Of a stretch of 64,000 bases of DNA, positions 36,595 through 48,365 are shown piece by piece. Origin of the DNA: Purshia tridentata (Eukaryota > Streptophyta > Magnoliopsida > Rosales > Rosaceae); NCBI GenBank assembly GCA_003254885.1, contig QANT01008398.1:22949-86948 (forward strand), written 5' to 3'. Numbering within the stretch: position 1 is the first letter of the stretch; every line of letters starts with the position of its first letter. Position numbers and translations under genes: made by a program. The notes below the pieces were generated by a model. That model was not told where the DNA came from, searched no databases, and saw nothing but the letters and a program-made list of their open reading frames with translations.

Positions 36595-37898
36595 AATGGT
36601 AAGACAATTGTTTTGTATGCATGTTTTTTGTTTTGTTTTTCTTGGGAAAAAATTAAACTGAATGTGGTTTTTTTTTCCCTAATAGATCCAAGGACACAAG
36701 GAGCCAGAGGAAAGCTGCGCAAACTGAAGTTGTGCTTCTAAGGACTTGACAGTGGTCAGTGGTAAAAATTTTTGAACTTTTTTCTGATTTTCTCATACTT
36801 ATAATTCCTAGTGGACTTCTGCTTTTTCGTTTTTTTTTTTTTTTGTCTTTTTCCTCGTGGGGTTTTGGGTTGGGTGCCATCCCCTCCAAACATCCCCTGT
36901 CTATTTAGCTTGGGTTTTTGCTTTTCAAAAACTTGTTGAATAAAATCTTTTTAGCATTTGTGAAAAGCAGAGTATTGGGAGATTTCGAGTGCAATCCAAT
37001 TATCGTTCAGTAATGAACTTTTATAAGGTGTGGTGCCAGAAATTTTCACTTAAAGGTTCTAATAGGGAAAGGAAAACAAAATTTGAAAGATTAAATATTA
37101 AAGTTTTTTTACATGCTTTTACTTTGCTTCATTATTCTATTTGACCATAAAGAATTCTTGAACTTTTCTACAAAATCTCTTGCAAATCTCACTTTATGCA
37201 CCATAACCAGCCATTAAAACAATGAAATCACCATAAAAGCACAGATGAATTAGTTATAAGCCGTTAACTTTGAACATCTTGGGTGAAAGTGAACATCTTG
37301 AATGAGAGGTGTAATAATACAGTATCCTTCCAACCCCATTTATACTTTATAGGACCTGGATTTAATGATACAGTTCTTTACCGAAAGTGAGATTTTTTAG
37401 GAATCAATTGCTTCTCAAATCTGCTATACGAACTTCGTAAGCAATAAATCAATTTCCTTTTCTGGTTCATTTTCCCGTCCCCAAACAATGACATTGGTCT
37501 GCTTCTTGGATTTTGCATGAAGGTGTCGTGTGTTGCTTATTTATAAAACATTTACACGAACATTATCCTAAAATGAAGTAGACAAATTGAAATAACGAGA
37601 ATCCTTTGTATTGTGATGGTCATTCCTTTTATGAGTTTTTAATTGTTGTTTTGTTGCCTATCATATTCCCAAACAATTAGTTGTATGATGAGTTGGGATT
37701 TACATTGCTTCTGGTTTTGTTTGTACAGTTTCTGATTCTCCAATTCATTTGCTGTTGCAGGTCCAGGATTTGTCGTGTCTCATAGGGAGGAAGATGTATG
37801 TGCCTTCATGCGCACGTGTGCTTTTATGTTTGTTTGGTGTTGTTTGTTGGCTTGATGTGTACTCACTGCTCAAAGACTACTTCTGGTTTATGATATTT
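36595..37898. other. Spacer between the NLR pseudogene and the Copia element
   Basis: AT-rich with T runs (about 36666-36676 and 36829-36844). GTTGCAG at about 37755 looks like a splice acceptor and may be the remains of a 3' UTR intron of the NLR gene. No coding motif is visible. Confidence 0.55.
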
Positions 37899-37903
37899 GT
37901 AAT

Positions 37904-38069
37904 TGTTAGCGTGTATAGTGATTTTAGGGCTTGTAATTAGGCTTAAGTTTAGTATTTCCTTATTTATCTTTGTATTAGCTGTATAGTTGACTTACCTTGT
38001 TTAGCTCCTAGATGATTGTATAAATTACCTTGAGATAAATGGAAAAGATAATTCAGCCAATTCTCAATT
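37904..38069 (+). repeat. 5' LTR of the Copia element
   Basis: The 166-bp repeat runs from TGTTAGCGTG to CCAATTCTCAATT and is followed directly by the tRNA primer site. It is unusually short for a Copia LTR. The left target repeat GTAAT is at 37899-37903. Confidence 0.93.
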
Positions 38070-38081
38070 TGGTATCAGAGC
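38070..38081 (+). other. tRNA primer-binding site of the Copia element
   Basis: TGGTATCAGAGC is the standard sequence complementary to the 3' end of plant initiator tRNA-Met, used to prime minus-strand DNA synthesis. It abuts the 5' LTR. Confidence 0.93.
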
Positions 38082-38527
38082 TACAGGGCAAAGAATTTCC
38101 GCTGCTGCTCTTGCCTTGTTCTTGCTGAAACCCTAATCTACTCTTGCCTTGTTCTTGCTAAAACCCTAATCTAGAGAACTGCTCTTGCTGCCGCACTCTT
38201 ATAAGGAGCAACTTCTGCTCTTCTCTTATGCTGCCAATAGCCTATCTCTTCTAAAACAGATATACCAAACAGCCGAATTTCTTTTCTGAAAAAAAAAAAA
38301 GAAAAAAAAGAAAAAAAAATCCGAAAATCCCAGTCCATTCAGAAATTGCCGATCAACCTCTCTAGACCAATCAGAGGTTGCCGATTTGTCTTCCTAGCCA
38401 AACCGAAACCTCAGTTGCCTCCACCATGTCTGACGGAATTTCATCTGACAACAAGAGTTCTTCTTCAATCGCTGACAACAAAATGTCATCCTCAGTCACT
38501 TTCTAGGAGACTTCTACCCCAATCCAT

Positions 38528-41500
38528 ATGAAATTGGATGGTGCTAATTACCGTATTTGGTCGAAGGTTCTGGAGATGCATGTTGCTGGCAAAATGAAGA
38601 AGGGTTATATTACTGGACGAACGGTTGCCCCAGCTGAGACTGATCCGGCCTATGATAAATGGGAGGCTGAGGATGCTATGGTGAAGTCATGGCTTATTAA
38701 TTCCATGACACCTAACCTTATGTCCCATTTCGTTCAGTGTGGGACAGCAAAGGATGTTTGGGACGCTGTTAAGAGGAGTTATCTTGATGCCTCTGATTCT
38801 TCTCAAGTTTATGAATTGATGAAGAAGACCTTTCAATTGCGTCAAGGTGGCCGACCTCTCACAGAGTACTACAATGAGATGAACTCCATTTTCATGGAGT
38901 TGGATTATCGAAGGCCAATTGATATGGAGTGCACTGCTGATGCTGAAAAACAGAGAAAGCGCATCGTTGAAGATCGAGTTTATATGTTTCTTGCAGGTCT
39001 TGACCACAGTTTGGATCACGTTAGCAGTCGTATATTGGCAGCTTCTCCTCTTCCAGGCCTGGAAGAAACATACTCATTGGTTCGCTGTGAAGCGCAACGA
39101 CAAGTCACCATGGGAACTGAAGTTAACACTGAGGCTTCAGCTCTTGTGGTCCAGAAAGGCCATTTTCGGCCAGCCTCTTCTACTAATCCTTCTGAGGCTG
39201 CTGCTCGACTCTGCACTCATTGCAACAGTACTAAGCATACTGTAGACGTCTATTGGAAGAAACATGGTTATCCGGAGTGGTTTAAACTTAAGCAAGCTGA
39301 GCGGAAAAACAAAAAATTTGCTCAGGTTGCTGCTGCAGATACCTCTCCCTCTCCATCTTCTGCTTCTCAGGTCACTCGAGTGTCTTCTCAAGGAGGTAAT
39401 TCTGGATTAGTGTTTCTTTCTTCCACTAACAACACTTGGGTTATTGATTCAGGAGCTACTGATCATATGACTAGTAATTCTTCACTTTTTAAATCTCTAA
39501 TAAATCCACATGTTAAGTCTGTTCAGGTTGCCAATGGGACTCCTATGTCAATTACTGGAGCCGGGACCATCTCTCTTTCGCCCACTTTAACTTTGTCTTC
39601 CGTTCTGCTTACACCCACCCTTTCTAATAATCTTCTCTCTATTAGTCAACTTACCAAAAGTCTGAATTGTTCTGTAATTTTTTATCCTACCCATTGTGTG
39701 TTTCAAGACAATCTCACGAAGATGACGATTGGTACTGGTAAGTTGAGAAGAGGTCTTTACTACTTGGAAGGGGCTCGGCAGTGGCAGTCAAAGTCTAGTC
39801 GTGGTTTCCAGGTAGAAAGGGCAAGGTCTGACAAAGAGAAGATCCTTTTATGGCATTGTCGTCTAGGGCATCCGTCTTTTGGGTATTTAGAACGGTTGTT
39901 TCCTAAGTTATTTCATCATGTTCCTGTTGCTAGTTTAAAGTGTGAACAATGCATTTATGCAAAAAACCATCGTGTTCCTTTTAAAGTGAGTTTCAATAAA
40001 AGTTCGATTCCTTTTTCATGTGTTTATACAGACGTTTGGGGTCCATTCTCTACCCCTTCATTTTCTGGTCATAAATATTTTGTGTCTTTTATTGATGACT
40101 GTACTCGGGTCAGTTGGGTATACTTATTAAAATCTAAGAGTGATGTTATACATGTTATTCCTCAATTTTATCAAATGATTTCCACACAGTTTCACGCTCA
40201 AGTTCAGGTTTTTCATTCTGACAATGGCCGTGAGTTTGTTAATCAGTCTCTTGCTGATTTCTTTAAACGTCATGGCATCATCCACCAGACAACGTGTGCT
40301 TATACGCCACAACAGAACGGTATAGCAGAACGTAAGAATCGCCACCTTCTTGAGGTGGCTCGGGCCTTATGTTTTACTATGCAGGTTCCTAAACGTTTCT
40401 GGTCGGATGCCGTCTTAACCGCAGTTTTTCTAATCAACCGAATGCCTGCTCGTATCCTGGACTATCATACTCCTTTGCGCACGCTGTCCACATATCACTC
40501 AATTCCTTCTGCCCTTAATCTCTGCCCTAAGATTTTTGGTTGCGTTTGCTATGTTCATGTTCATTCTCTTTATAGGGATAAACTAGATCCTCGTGCTCTT
40601 AGGTGTGTTTTTCTCGGTTACTTTACTTCCCAAAAGGGGTATAAATGCTTTCATCCTCCTACAGGAAAATTCTATGTGTCCATGGATGTTGAATTCTGTG
40701 AACAAGAGTCCTATTTTACTGGGGAGGTTTCTCTGGTTCCTCTTCCGGGGGAGATTCGAAGTAAGGAAGAGGAACAAGTATGGTTAGAGGAAAAACGAGT
40801 GTGGATGTCGAGTGAGGGGAAGGGTTCGGCTTCTGTGGGTGAGGGGGAGTCCGTAGATGATCCCATGGTGGTTGAACCACAAAACAATGAGTTGAAAGGT
40901 GAACGATCAGCCAGGTTGTTTGAAAAAGTTTATACCAGAAAGGACAAAGAAGCTACTGCCGTGCCTCCTTTCGACTCTAGTACTCCTCTCAATGTTGGTC
41001 CCATGCCATCATCTGAATCTTCTGAGACTTCTGAGGTACATGATTTGTCTCCTAGCTCTTCTTTTTCTGATGATATCTTGGCATCTAACCCTATAGCTTC
41101 AGAGTCTATTGTTTTGGAGCCACAAGATGGTCCCACAGTTAGGCGGTATCCGCTTCGTACTCGGACTGAATCTGATCGTTTAGGTTTCTCTAAATCTTCT
41201 TCTAATGTTGTTTATCCAATGTCTGATTTTGTCTCGTATCATCGTTTGTCTAAATCTCACTTAGCTTTTGCCCTTCAGCTGTCTTCTGTGTCTGTCCCTA
41301 GTCATTTTCAGGAAGCTCTTGGAGACCCCAAGTGGAAGTCTGCTATGGTAGAAGAAATGAAGGCCCTCCAGAAAAACTCTACTTGGGAAATGGTTGAGTT
41401 ACCTCGAGAAAAGAAGACGGTGGGGTGTAAGTGGGTTTTCGCAGTCAAGTACAAGTCAGATGGTACAATTGACAGGTACAAGGCTAGACTGGTTGCCAAG

Positions 41501-42826
41501 GGTTATACCCAGACTTATGGGATCGACTACAAAGAAACCTTTGCCCCTGTGGCTAAGATGAACACTGTTAGAGTTATTCTATCACTTGCTGCTAATTTGG
41601 ACTGGCCATTGCGACAGTTTGATGTGAAAAATGTCTTCCTTCACGGTGATTTGATAGAAGAAGTATATATGGATCCTCCTCCAGGGTTCACACCAAAAGC
41701 AGGGAAGGTATGCAAACTGAAGAAGGCATTGTATGGACTGAAGCAGTCACCGAGGGCTTGGTTCGGTAGATTGAGCAGCTCAATGAAGGCATATGGTTTT
41801 AGGCAGGCCTTGGCAGATCACACCCTATTCTATAAAAGGGATAGTGACGATATTACCTTACTTATTGTCTACGTCGATGACATGATTGTTACAAGGAATA
41901 ATCCAAGTAAGATTGAGAAATTGCAGGGTCATTTAGCTAAGGAGTTCGAAATGAAAGATTTGGGAGTTCTAAAATATTTCTTGGGCATTGAAGTGTCTAG
42001 GTCCAAGAAAGGTATTTTCCTCTCTCAGCGAAAGTATACATTGGATCTCTTGGCTGAAACTGGTAATTCTGCCTGCGAACCTGTTGATACTCCTATTGAG
42101 GTGAACCATGGTCTGACTATATATCCTGATCAGGTTCCTACAAATAAGGAGAGATATCAAACGCTAGTGGGGAAGTTGATTTATCTAGCTCATACTAGAC
42201 CTGACATCTCCTATGCAGTTAGTGTTGTGAGCCAGTTCATGCATAATCCTAGTAGCAGACACATGGATGCAGTTGATCGTATCTTGGCTTATCTGAAGTC
42301 CTCTCCAGGTAAAGGTATTATGTTCTCCAGGCATGGACATCTAGATATTGTAGGTTATACTGACTCTGATTTTGCTGGGTCTCGGTTGGATAGAAAGTCT
42401 ACTTTAGGGTATGTATCATTTGTTGGAGGCAATCTGGTGACTTGGCGAAGTAAGAAACAGAGTGTGGTATCATTGTCTAGTGTGGAGGCTGAATATCGTG
42501 CTCTTCATCATGGGATTACGGAGATTGCTTGGCTCAAAATCCTCTTAGGGGAACTTGGGTATGGGCCACAGAAACCAGTGAAGATATTCTGTGATAATAT
42601 GGTAGCTATTGCGATTGCGAATAATCCTGTACAACATGACCGGACCAAACATATTGAACTGGACAGGAACTACATCAAGGATAACCTTGATTCTGGTGTG
42701 ATAGAGGTTCCTTACATTAAGAGTGCCGATCAGCTTGCTGATATGATGACTCATGCTGTGACAAATGGTCCGTTTCATACAACGCTATCCAAGTTGGGCA
42801 TGTGTGATATCTATGCACCAACTTGA
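38528..42826 (+). CDS. Copia gag-pol polyprotein (1432 codons, nearly intact)
   Basis: A single frame encodes gag (UBN2-like, about 1-210), a zinc-knuckle-like segment CTHC....H....Y (about 229-242), protease DSGA (about 307-310), a pre-integrase part WHCRLGHPS, integrase with TDVWGPF, HSDNGREF (about 563) and NGIAERKNRHLLE, reverse transcriptase from about 952 with YVDD near 1114, and RNase H with YTDSDFAG (about 1276) and SSVEAEYRAL. It ends TGA before the purine tract. Two defects are seen. The knuckle's last Cys is Tyr, and the frame is open further upstream to an ATG at 38426 but is cut by TAG at 38504-38506, so the first about 34 codons are separated. Without readthrough, translation would start at 38528. 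Otherwise it looks capable of producing enzymes. Confidence 0.94.
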   Translation: MKLDGANYRIWSKVLEMHVAGKMKKGYITGRTVAPAETDPAYDKWEAEDAMVKSWLINSMTPNLMSHFVQCGTAKDVWDAVKRSYLDASDSSQVYELMKKTFQLRQGGRPLTEYYNEMNSIFMELDYRRPIDMECTADAEKQRKRIVEDRVYMFLAGLDHSLDHVSSRILAASPLPGLEETYSLVRCEAQRQVTMGTEVNTEASALVVQKGHFRPASSTNPSEAAARLCTHCNSTKHTVDVYWKKHGYPEWFKLKQAERKNKKFAQVAAADTSPSPSSASQVTRVSSQGGNSGLVFLSSTNNTWVIDSGATDHMTSNSSLFKSLINPHVKSVQVANGTPMSITGAGTISLSPTLTLSSVLLTPTLSNNLLSISQLTKSLNCSVIFYPTHCVFQDNLTKMTIGTGKLRRGLYYLEGARQWQSKSSRGFQVERARSDKEKILLWHCRLGHPSFGYLERLFPKLFHHVPVASLKCEQCIYAKNHRVPFKVSFNKSSIPFSCVYTDVWGPFSTPSFSGHKYFVSFIDDCTRVSWVYLLKSKSDVIHVIPQFYQMISTQFHAQVQVFHSDNGREFVNQSLADFFKRHGIIHQTTCAYTPQQNGIAERKNRHLLEVARALCFTMQVPKRFWSDAVLTAVFLINRMPARILDYHTPLRTLSTYHSIPSALNLCPKIFGCVCYVHVHSLYRDKLDPRALRCVFLGYFTSQKGYKCFHPPTGKFYVSMDVEFCEQESYFTGEVSLVPLPGEIRSKEEEQVWLEEKRVWMSSEGKGSASVGEGESVDDPMVVEPQNNELKGERSARLFEKVYTRKDKEATAVPPFDSSTPLNVGPMPSSESSETSEVHDLSPSSSFSDDILASNPIASESIVLEPQDGPTVRRYPLRTRTESDRLGFSKSSSNVVYPMSDFVSYHRLSKSHLAFALQLSSVSVPSHFQEALGDPKWKSAMVEEMKALQKNSTWEMVELPREKKTVGCKWVFAVKYKSDGTIDRYKARLVAKGYTQTYGIDYKETFAPVAKMNTVRVILSLAANLDWPLRQFDVKNVFLHGDLIEEVYMDPPPGFTPKAGKVCKLKKALYGLKQSPRAWFGRLSSSMKAYGFRQALADHTLFYKRDSDDITLLIVYVDDMIVTRNNPSKIEKLQGHLAKEFEMKDLGVLKYFLGIEVSRSKKGIFLSQRKYTLDLLAETGNSACEPVDTPIEVNHGLTIYPDQVPTNKERYQTLVGKLIYLAHTRPDISYAVSVVSQFMHNPSSRHMDAVDRILAYLKSSPGKGIMFSRHGHLDIVGYTDSDFAGSRLDRKSTLGYVSFVGGNLVTWRSKKQSVVSLSSVEAEYRALHHGITEIAWLKILLGELGYGPQKPVKIFCDNMVAIAIANNPVQHDRTKHIELDRNYIKDNLDSGVIEVPYIKSADQLADMMTHAVTNGPFHTTLSKLGMCDIYAPT

Positions 42827-42833
42827 GGGGGAG
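42825..42833 (+). other. Polypurine tract of the Copia element
   Basis: GAGGGGGAG directly precedes the 3' LTR and overlaps the gag-pol stop codon (TGA at 42824-42826). It primes plus-strand DNA synthesis in this family. Confidence 0.9.
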
Positions 42834-42999
42834 TGTTAGCGTGTATAGTGATTTTAGGGCTTGTAATTAGGCTTAAGTTTAGTATTTCCTTATTTATCTT
42901 TGTATTAGCTGTATAGTTGACTTACCTTGTTTAGCTCCTAGATGATTGTATAAATTACCTTGAGATAAATGGAAAAGATAATTCAGCCAATTCTCAATT
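42834..42999 (+). repeat. 3' LTR of the Copia element
   Basis: This is the same 166 bp as the 5' LTR with no difference found by eye. It is followed by the right target repeat GTAAT (43000-43004). Confidence 0.93.
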
Positions 43000-43004
43000 G
43001 TAAT

Positions 43005-44653
43005 CTATTACCAATCTGTAAGATGTTGCCTTTATGTGTGCCTGAGTTTGTGTGTTTGTGCTTGTTTCTCTGGTTTTGTTTGCTTAGTTGGTGGTTTACT
43101 TAAACTACTTCGGATTATTTGCTTTGTACTTTTTCTAAGCCTTTTGGAAATAAAAAGCTGTAGGATCTGTGTGCACTGCAATTTTTGATGGGTTTAGAGG
43201 AAGTTAAAACTTCAAACACTAAAGACTTTAAATCTTCAAACACTATTGTATCAGTCAATCCTCTAAATCTCAACCTAATATTGCATAATCCAGAGCATAA
43301 AATTGTAATCTGTAAAAGAATATATTATCAAACAACAATAGATATCGCAATCTTAGCAGTGATTAGTGATACCCATGTAGTTGTATTGACATGTTACTCG
43401 AATATAGTTATATTAGTGATGTTGATGTAGTTGTATAACTTGTATTGACATGATATTTATTTGGTTTGTTGTACATATTCTTATGGACTTGTTCTAGTGT
43501 ACTCTATGTTACTATTATGAACTTGTTGTGAACCTGTTCATACATATATTTAGCTAACCAGCCACAGAAAAATAAAAGGAAAACATACAACAAGAAATCC
43601 ATGCATAAACAAAAAATCATATCGTCAATATATTATAGAAAAGTATAAGCGTAAGGTCATATTACATAAGCTATGATCTTCCTAAACCTTTCTTCTCTCG
43701 GGTTGCCGAGAGAAACTACCACAGATATCAACTTAAGCGCATGACTTGTCAGCTTAATTTCCTGCAATATTCAATAATATGAATTTTAATCAAGAAAATC
43801 CAACATAGGTTATGCAATATATGCAAGTAATAAAAAACGATTAAACAACTCAAGATCAAGGGATTCATGAGTATTAAAGATGGAGGGATTCATGGGACCT
43901 TCAGGAAATGGTCCAAAAACCAGAAACTCAATCCCCCAAAACCCACCCAACCAGCACCCAGTTTACATCAAGCACCTAAAAACCTAAAAAAACATCATAC
44001 CCATTGTCAAACAAACATATAAACACTACATTCTCCTTAATAAGCACAAATTAAACACAATGTTAGGTTTAGGAAAACTAACCTTGAGTAAAGAGGAAGG
44101 TTGCCTGGGCCAAAGGGAAAGAATGAAAGGTGTGGCAGGCCAAAGAGGTATAATATTGTGATGGCCAAAGCATTTAGGATGGATTTATGGTGTATAGGTA
44201 GAGTGAAGGTTATTTTTGAAGTATTGTAATTCTGGGATTGGTGTCCCAAACAGATTTCATAATTTTAAAATTCTAGCGTAAGTGTCATGAGAATTTGGTG
44301 TAGACAAATTTCAGGTGTCAATATTTTGTTTTTCTTTATTGCTCACGAGATGGAACACCCCACCACACCCCATCCCATGCTACTGATGCAAAGTTTCATG
44401 AAGTACTACTAATTAGAACCTCTTTTTATTCTTGAAAAGAGAATTTAGACATCTTATTGTTTGCTAAAATAATTATACAAGACCTGTAACTTATAAAGTT
44501 GGAACAAGACTTTTGAAATAAGTATAACTGTATAAGTAATGTTTTCATAACTGAAAAAGTGATGAGGTCTTTTTCTTTTTAAAAACTGAAAAATGAAATT
44601 ACAATAAGTTTAGCCAAAAGTTGGAGGTCATTAGATTAAAATACTCATAATGA

Positions 44654-44709
<56 letters not shown>

Positions 44710-45594
44710 GAGTAAAACCAATGAATCTGATGTGCGAGGAAATCAAATTAAAGAACAAAAGAAGAAAGGAGGAACGAAGGGTTGGGAAAACCGAAGTACA
44801 CCCTCAGTGTCTCACAACTTCCATGGTCCAATGAAGCCTCTTCCACTACTTGAAGAGGATTTGTCCAAGATTGTAAAAATTTCGGCAAAAAAAAATGCAG
44901 AGTAATGTCTTTTTGTTTTCTATTTTAATTTTTTGTTAAAAGAGATAAAAGGGACAGATGAAAGAAAGAAACAGGGTCTGTTACTATTGAGACTTGCTTT
45001 ATGGAAGTCCCCAAGTGAAGAGGCCTCCTAGATCAAATAATGGAACAAACTGGAAAAGCTAAGGCCATGTGAATCAAATCTCTATTTGATGCAGGCTTTA
45101 AGTACCTATGAAGATGGAAGAAGATAGGTAATGCCTTGTAGTGCCAGAATCAGTTACTACAGCTCTAAATTTTATCTGAAGACAGAAAACCCCAACATAC
45201 CAAATTTTAAAACAATCCTCAAACTCAAACTCACACAAGAACAATAAATCAAATCCCCCAAATCAACCACCAAAGCCACAAGAATTAACAAATAAACAAT
45301 AACCATTACATTAGAGATTAGAACATACCTGGAAGCGACAAAAACCAGCAGATGAGTATGACTTGGAGTCAAGGACCAAGCTAATGCCCTAGAGAGCAGC
45401 TTTGCTGTTATTCAATTAAAATTCCAAATTATTTTATGGAAAAGATAAATAGAAAATTAAACCCAAACGGGCCAAACCCAGCAGAAGAATGAACACACCT
45501 ACAAGTTTTTTCTAACCATGAAGGCAGTGAGAAGTATATCTAGATAATGAACTAAACAATTTCCCTTTGTTTAGAGTAAGCTCCTTTTTCCATT
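43005..45594. other. Intergenic region right of the Copia element
   Basis: No gene is supported with confidence. One minus-strand stretch (43761-43657) has an acceptor-like TTGCAG before 34 open codons ending in TGA. A good donor (CTTCCAG|GTATGT) lies on the minus strand at about 45328. They may belong to an untranslated or unrecognised minus-strand transcript. A (TC)n(AC)n microsatellite spans 44656-44710. Confidence 0.5.
44656..44710. repeat. (TC)n(AC)n compound microsatellite
   Basis: About 21 TC units are followed by about 6 AC units without interruption. It lies in intergenic DNA. Confidence 0.95.
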
Positions 45595-47625
45595 CTACTC
45601 ATCAAAAACTTCATAACCTGAACTAAGATCCTCAATAACAACATAATCTGCATCTTTCATGAGCTCAATCAATCCATCCAATAAAAGGTAAATCTCATGA
45701 CTCCGCTGATTTGTCATGTCCCCCACCAAAAAGCGGGAGAATCCATTACCCACATCAACCCAAGCACAGCCAGGAGCCTTCCTCACACCCACGTCCCTCA
45801 TGAAAGTTCTCACTCTTGCCAAGTTGTTCCAACAACCAGCAGCCGCATACATGTTAGCAATTAGCACATAGTAACCAGAATTTTCAGGTCTCATTTCCAA
45901 CAGCTTCTCAGCTGCCCATTCCCCTATCTCTGTACTTCCATGGATCTGACAGGCTCCAATCAGAGTAGCCCACATTGCAGAAGTTGGTTTGTAAGGCATC
46001 CTTGTGATAATCTCCTTTGCTTTGCTTAATAGACCAGCCCTGCCATAGAGATCAATCATGCAAGCATAGTGCTCCAAACAGGGAGTGATACTAAACACAC
46101 TCAGCATCTTTTCAAATAGCATTTGGCCTTGGATTACAAGACGTGAATGGCTACAAGCTGATAAAATTGAAACCATGGTTACATGATCTGGTTTCATGTG
46201 TAACATGTTCATCTCTTCAAATAACTTGAGTGCAGCTTTTCCCTCACCCTGCACTCCATATCCTGAAATCATAGAAGTATAAGTTACTTCATCCCTCTTA
46301 GACATTGAATCAAATACTCTTTTAGCTTTTAAAATCTTTCCTGATCTGGCATACATGTCCACAAGAGCATTCCATAGTAATAAATAATCATCAAACACAG
46401 CATGTTTTATAACGTAGCAGTGGAACTCCTTCCCATGTTGAAGATTTGCTACCCGAGCACACAGGGGAAGGATGCTGGCAATTGTAACGTAATTAGGTTC
46501 AATTCCAGAATACAACATCTCCCTAAATAAGAATGAAGCTTCCTCAGCTCGATCCAAGTGGGAAAAACCAGAAATCATAGAGTTCCAAGTAATTCTATTC
46601 CTATTTTCCATCAATTGAAACAAAGTATAGGCACACCTAAGGTCTTTGCACCTGGAATACATAGTAATTAATGTATTTTTGACATTATCATACCCATCAC
46701 AACAACTACGAATCGCAGAACCATGAATCTCCTTCCCTAACTTAATGACTCCAATGTGAGAACAAGCACTCAAACCAATAATCAATGCTACTGAGTCCAA
46801 CTGAATACCACAGTTTCTCATTTGAGAAAGCAACTCAAGTGCACCCTTGAAATTGCCTGTCCTCGAGCACAGTCCAGCTATGGTATTCCAAGTTATGATA
46901 TTGATTCCAATACCGTTCATCTGCATGCTTCCAAACAGCTCAAATGCTTCCTTCCACATGCCCTTGGAAGCATAACTAGAGATCATTGCATTCCAGGAAA
47001 TTGCATCCCTATGAGGCATTTTGTCAAACAAGTGACGAGCAACATCTACAAGCCCAAACTTCCCATACATGGAAACCAATGAATTATGCACAAACAAATT
47101 CCATTCCTGACTACTATCATCGATGGACTTATGCACCTCCCTCCCAAAACTCATATCCAATTTTTCACCACAAGCCTTGAGAACAGATGGGTATGTGAAA
47201 CTATCTGGTCTAACCCCCATATTGACCATTTGTTTATACGCAGAGAGAGCCTCATCCAAGAGTTCATTTTTAACATATGAAGAAATTAGCAAATTCCAAG
47301 GCAAAGGATGCAATATATTTGAACTCTCAACGATAATATGAGCATCAACATGAAGATTAAAGCTTGAGTAAAAAGTGACCAGCTTGGGAACCAAAATGGG
47401 GTGTTGTTGAAAACCCAATCCGATAATCTGAGCATGAAGCCGTGTACCATGTGAAAATGACTTGTGGGTTGCGCAGGATAGGAGAAGAGAAGAGATGGGG
47501 TGTAATATAAGGTCACAAGAAGCAGAAGAAGATGCCTGGAGCTTGATAAGAGAGAAGGCTTTGAATGCTTTGGATAAATGGCCTTGGCTTGCATAGTTCT
47601 TGATGGATGTGAGAAGATGTATCAT
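45595..47625 (-). CDS. Pentatricopeptide repeat protein, PLS class with E domain
   Basis: The 676-aa intronless protein is of the kind that binds organelle RNA sequence-specifically. About a dozen tandem repeats of 31-36 residues run from about 70 to 560. Examples are [78 protein letters not shown], and [22 protein letters not shown]. The end has E motifs ([51 protein letters not shown]), but no DYW deaminase domain. E-type PPR proteins usually serve C-to-U RNA editing with a partner deaminase. It resembles Arabidopsis At1g71490 from memory. The N-terminus is weakly predictive of organelle import. No damage is seen. Confidence 0.95.
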   Translation of the reverse strand: MIHLLTSIKNYASQGHLSKAFKAFSLIKLQASSSASCDLILHPISSLLLSCATHKSFSHGTRLHAQIIGLGFQQHPILVPKLVTFYSSFNLHVDAHIIVESSNILHPLPWNLLISSYVKNELLDEALSAYKQMVNMGVRPDSFTYPSVLKACGEKLDMSFGREVHKSIDDSSQEWNLFVHNSLVSMYGKFGLVDVARHLFDKMPHRDAISWNAMISSYASKGMWKEAFELFGSMQMNGIGINIITWNTIAGLCSRTGNFKGALELLSQMRNCGIQLDSVALIIGLSACSHIGVIKLGKEIHGSAIRSCCDGYDNVKNTLITMYSRCKDLRCAYTLFQLMENRNRITWNSMISGFSHLDRAEEASFLFREMLYSGIEPNYVTIASILPLCARVANLQHGKEFHCYVIKHAVFDDYLLLWNALVDMYARSGKILKAKRVFDSMSKRDEVTYTSMISGYGVQGEGKAALKLFEEMNMLHMKPDHVTMVSILSACSHSRLVIQGQMLFEKMLSVFSITPCLEHYACMIDLYGRAGLLSKAKEIITRMPYKPTSAMWATLIGACQIHGSTEIGEWAAEKLLEMRPENSGYYVLIANMYAAAGCWNNLARVRTFMRDVGVRKAPGCAWVDVGNGFSRFLVGDMTNQRSHEIYLLLDGLIELMKDADYVVIEDLSSGYEVFDE

Positions 47626-48365
47626 AGAATCATCAATTGTTGTCGAAACTGTTTCCGATATAGATGGTTTTTCAAATTGTTTGGTGCCTTGTTTCCAGAT
47701 TATGGGTATGCATCTTTGGATTTGGGATGTGGAGAGGTGCCTTGGAGTGAAATGAGAAGAAAGTGATGGTACGGACGAACCCAGGTTTCAAAATGGGGTG
47801 AGTTAAACTTAGGTTACGATTGAAACTCGACTATACGACTAAACATGCAATGTAAGTTAACTATAATATAAAATTATTTAAGTTAGCTTAATGTTTTTTC
47901 ACCGAGGAAAAATGATTAATTATTGATTAATTATAGATATTATTAGATAATTCTATTTGAATGTGAATTATCATATAATCAATAAAAAATTTACCCTCTA
48001 ATGTGGAAACAAACACATTCTTCACACATTTTGATGCATATGAGTTGCAAGAAGATTCTTGGACTTCTTTACTACCCAAAATGGTACTTAAATTGATAAA
48101 TTCTGCTACTTACAAACTCACACATATTGGATGGTGGTATAGAGGCCTTAGAGAATATCTTTGTTTATTTTGATATTAATATAAGAATTACAATATCATG
48201 AATATTGTATCTATAAGAAGAAACTAGTGTCACCTTTGAGGAGGTGATGTATAAATTCAAGCATTTGTGAAATTGGTCTGACCCAATTCATGGTTCTTTG
48301 AATTATGCTTAGGATCACTATTGATCTATCAAACTACCAGAATTTAGAATTCTGAGAATCAGGGT
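47626..48365. other. Spacer between the PPR and ABC transporter genes
   Basis: AT-rich spacer between two minus-strand genes. It holds the PPR 5' flank at its left end and the transporter 3' UTR at its right end. No further gene or clear promoter element is seen. Confidence 0.55.

Larger units (their letters stand above)
37904..42999 (+). mobile_element. Complete Ty1/Copia LTR retrotransposon, very young
   Basis: The element is 5096 bp with 166-bp LTRs at 37904-38069 and 42834-42999 that I read as identical. It is flanked by the 5-bp direct repeat GTAAT at 37899-37903 and 43000-43004. A primer-binding site TGGTATCAGAGC (38070-38081) matches the initiator tRNA-Met type, and a purine tract GAGGGGGAG (42825-42833) precedes the 3' LTR. 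The LTRs start TGTTAG and end CTCAATT, so the usual terminal CA is three bases inside the end deduced from the target duplication. The order protease, integrase, RT, RNase H identifies Copia. Identical LTRs mean a recent insertion. Confidence 0.96.

Noticed and set aside
43657-43761. Minus-strand stretch with acceptor-like TTGCAG and 34 open codons (EIKLTSHALKLISVVV and on)
   Set aside because: No upstream exon, family match or start codon could be found. A run of this length occurs by chance, so it is only mentioned in the intergenic entry.
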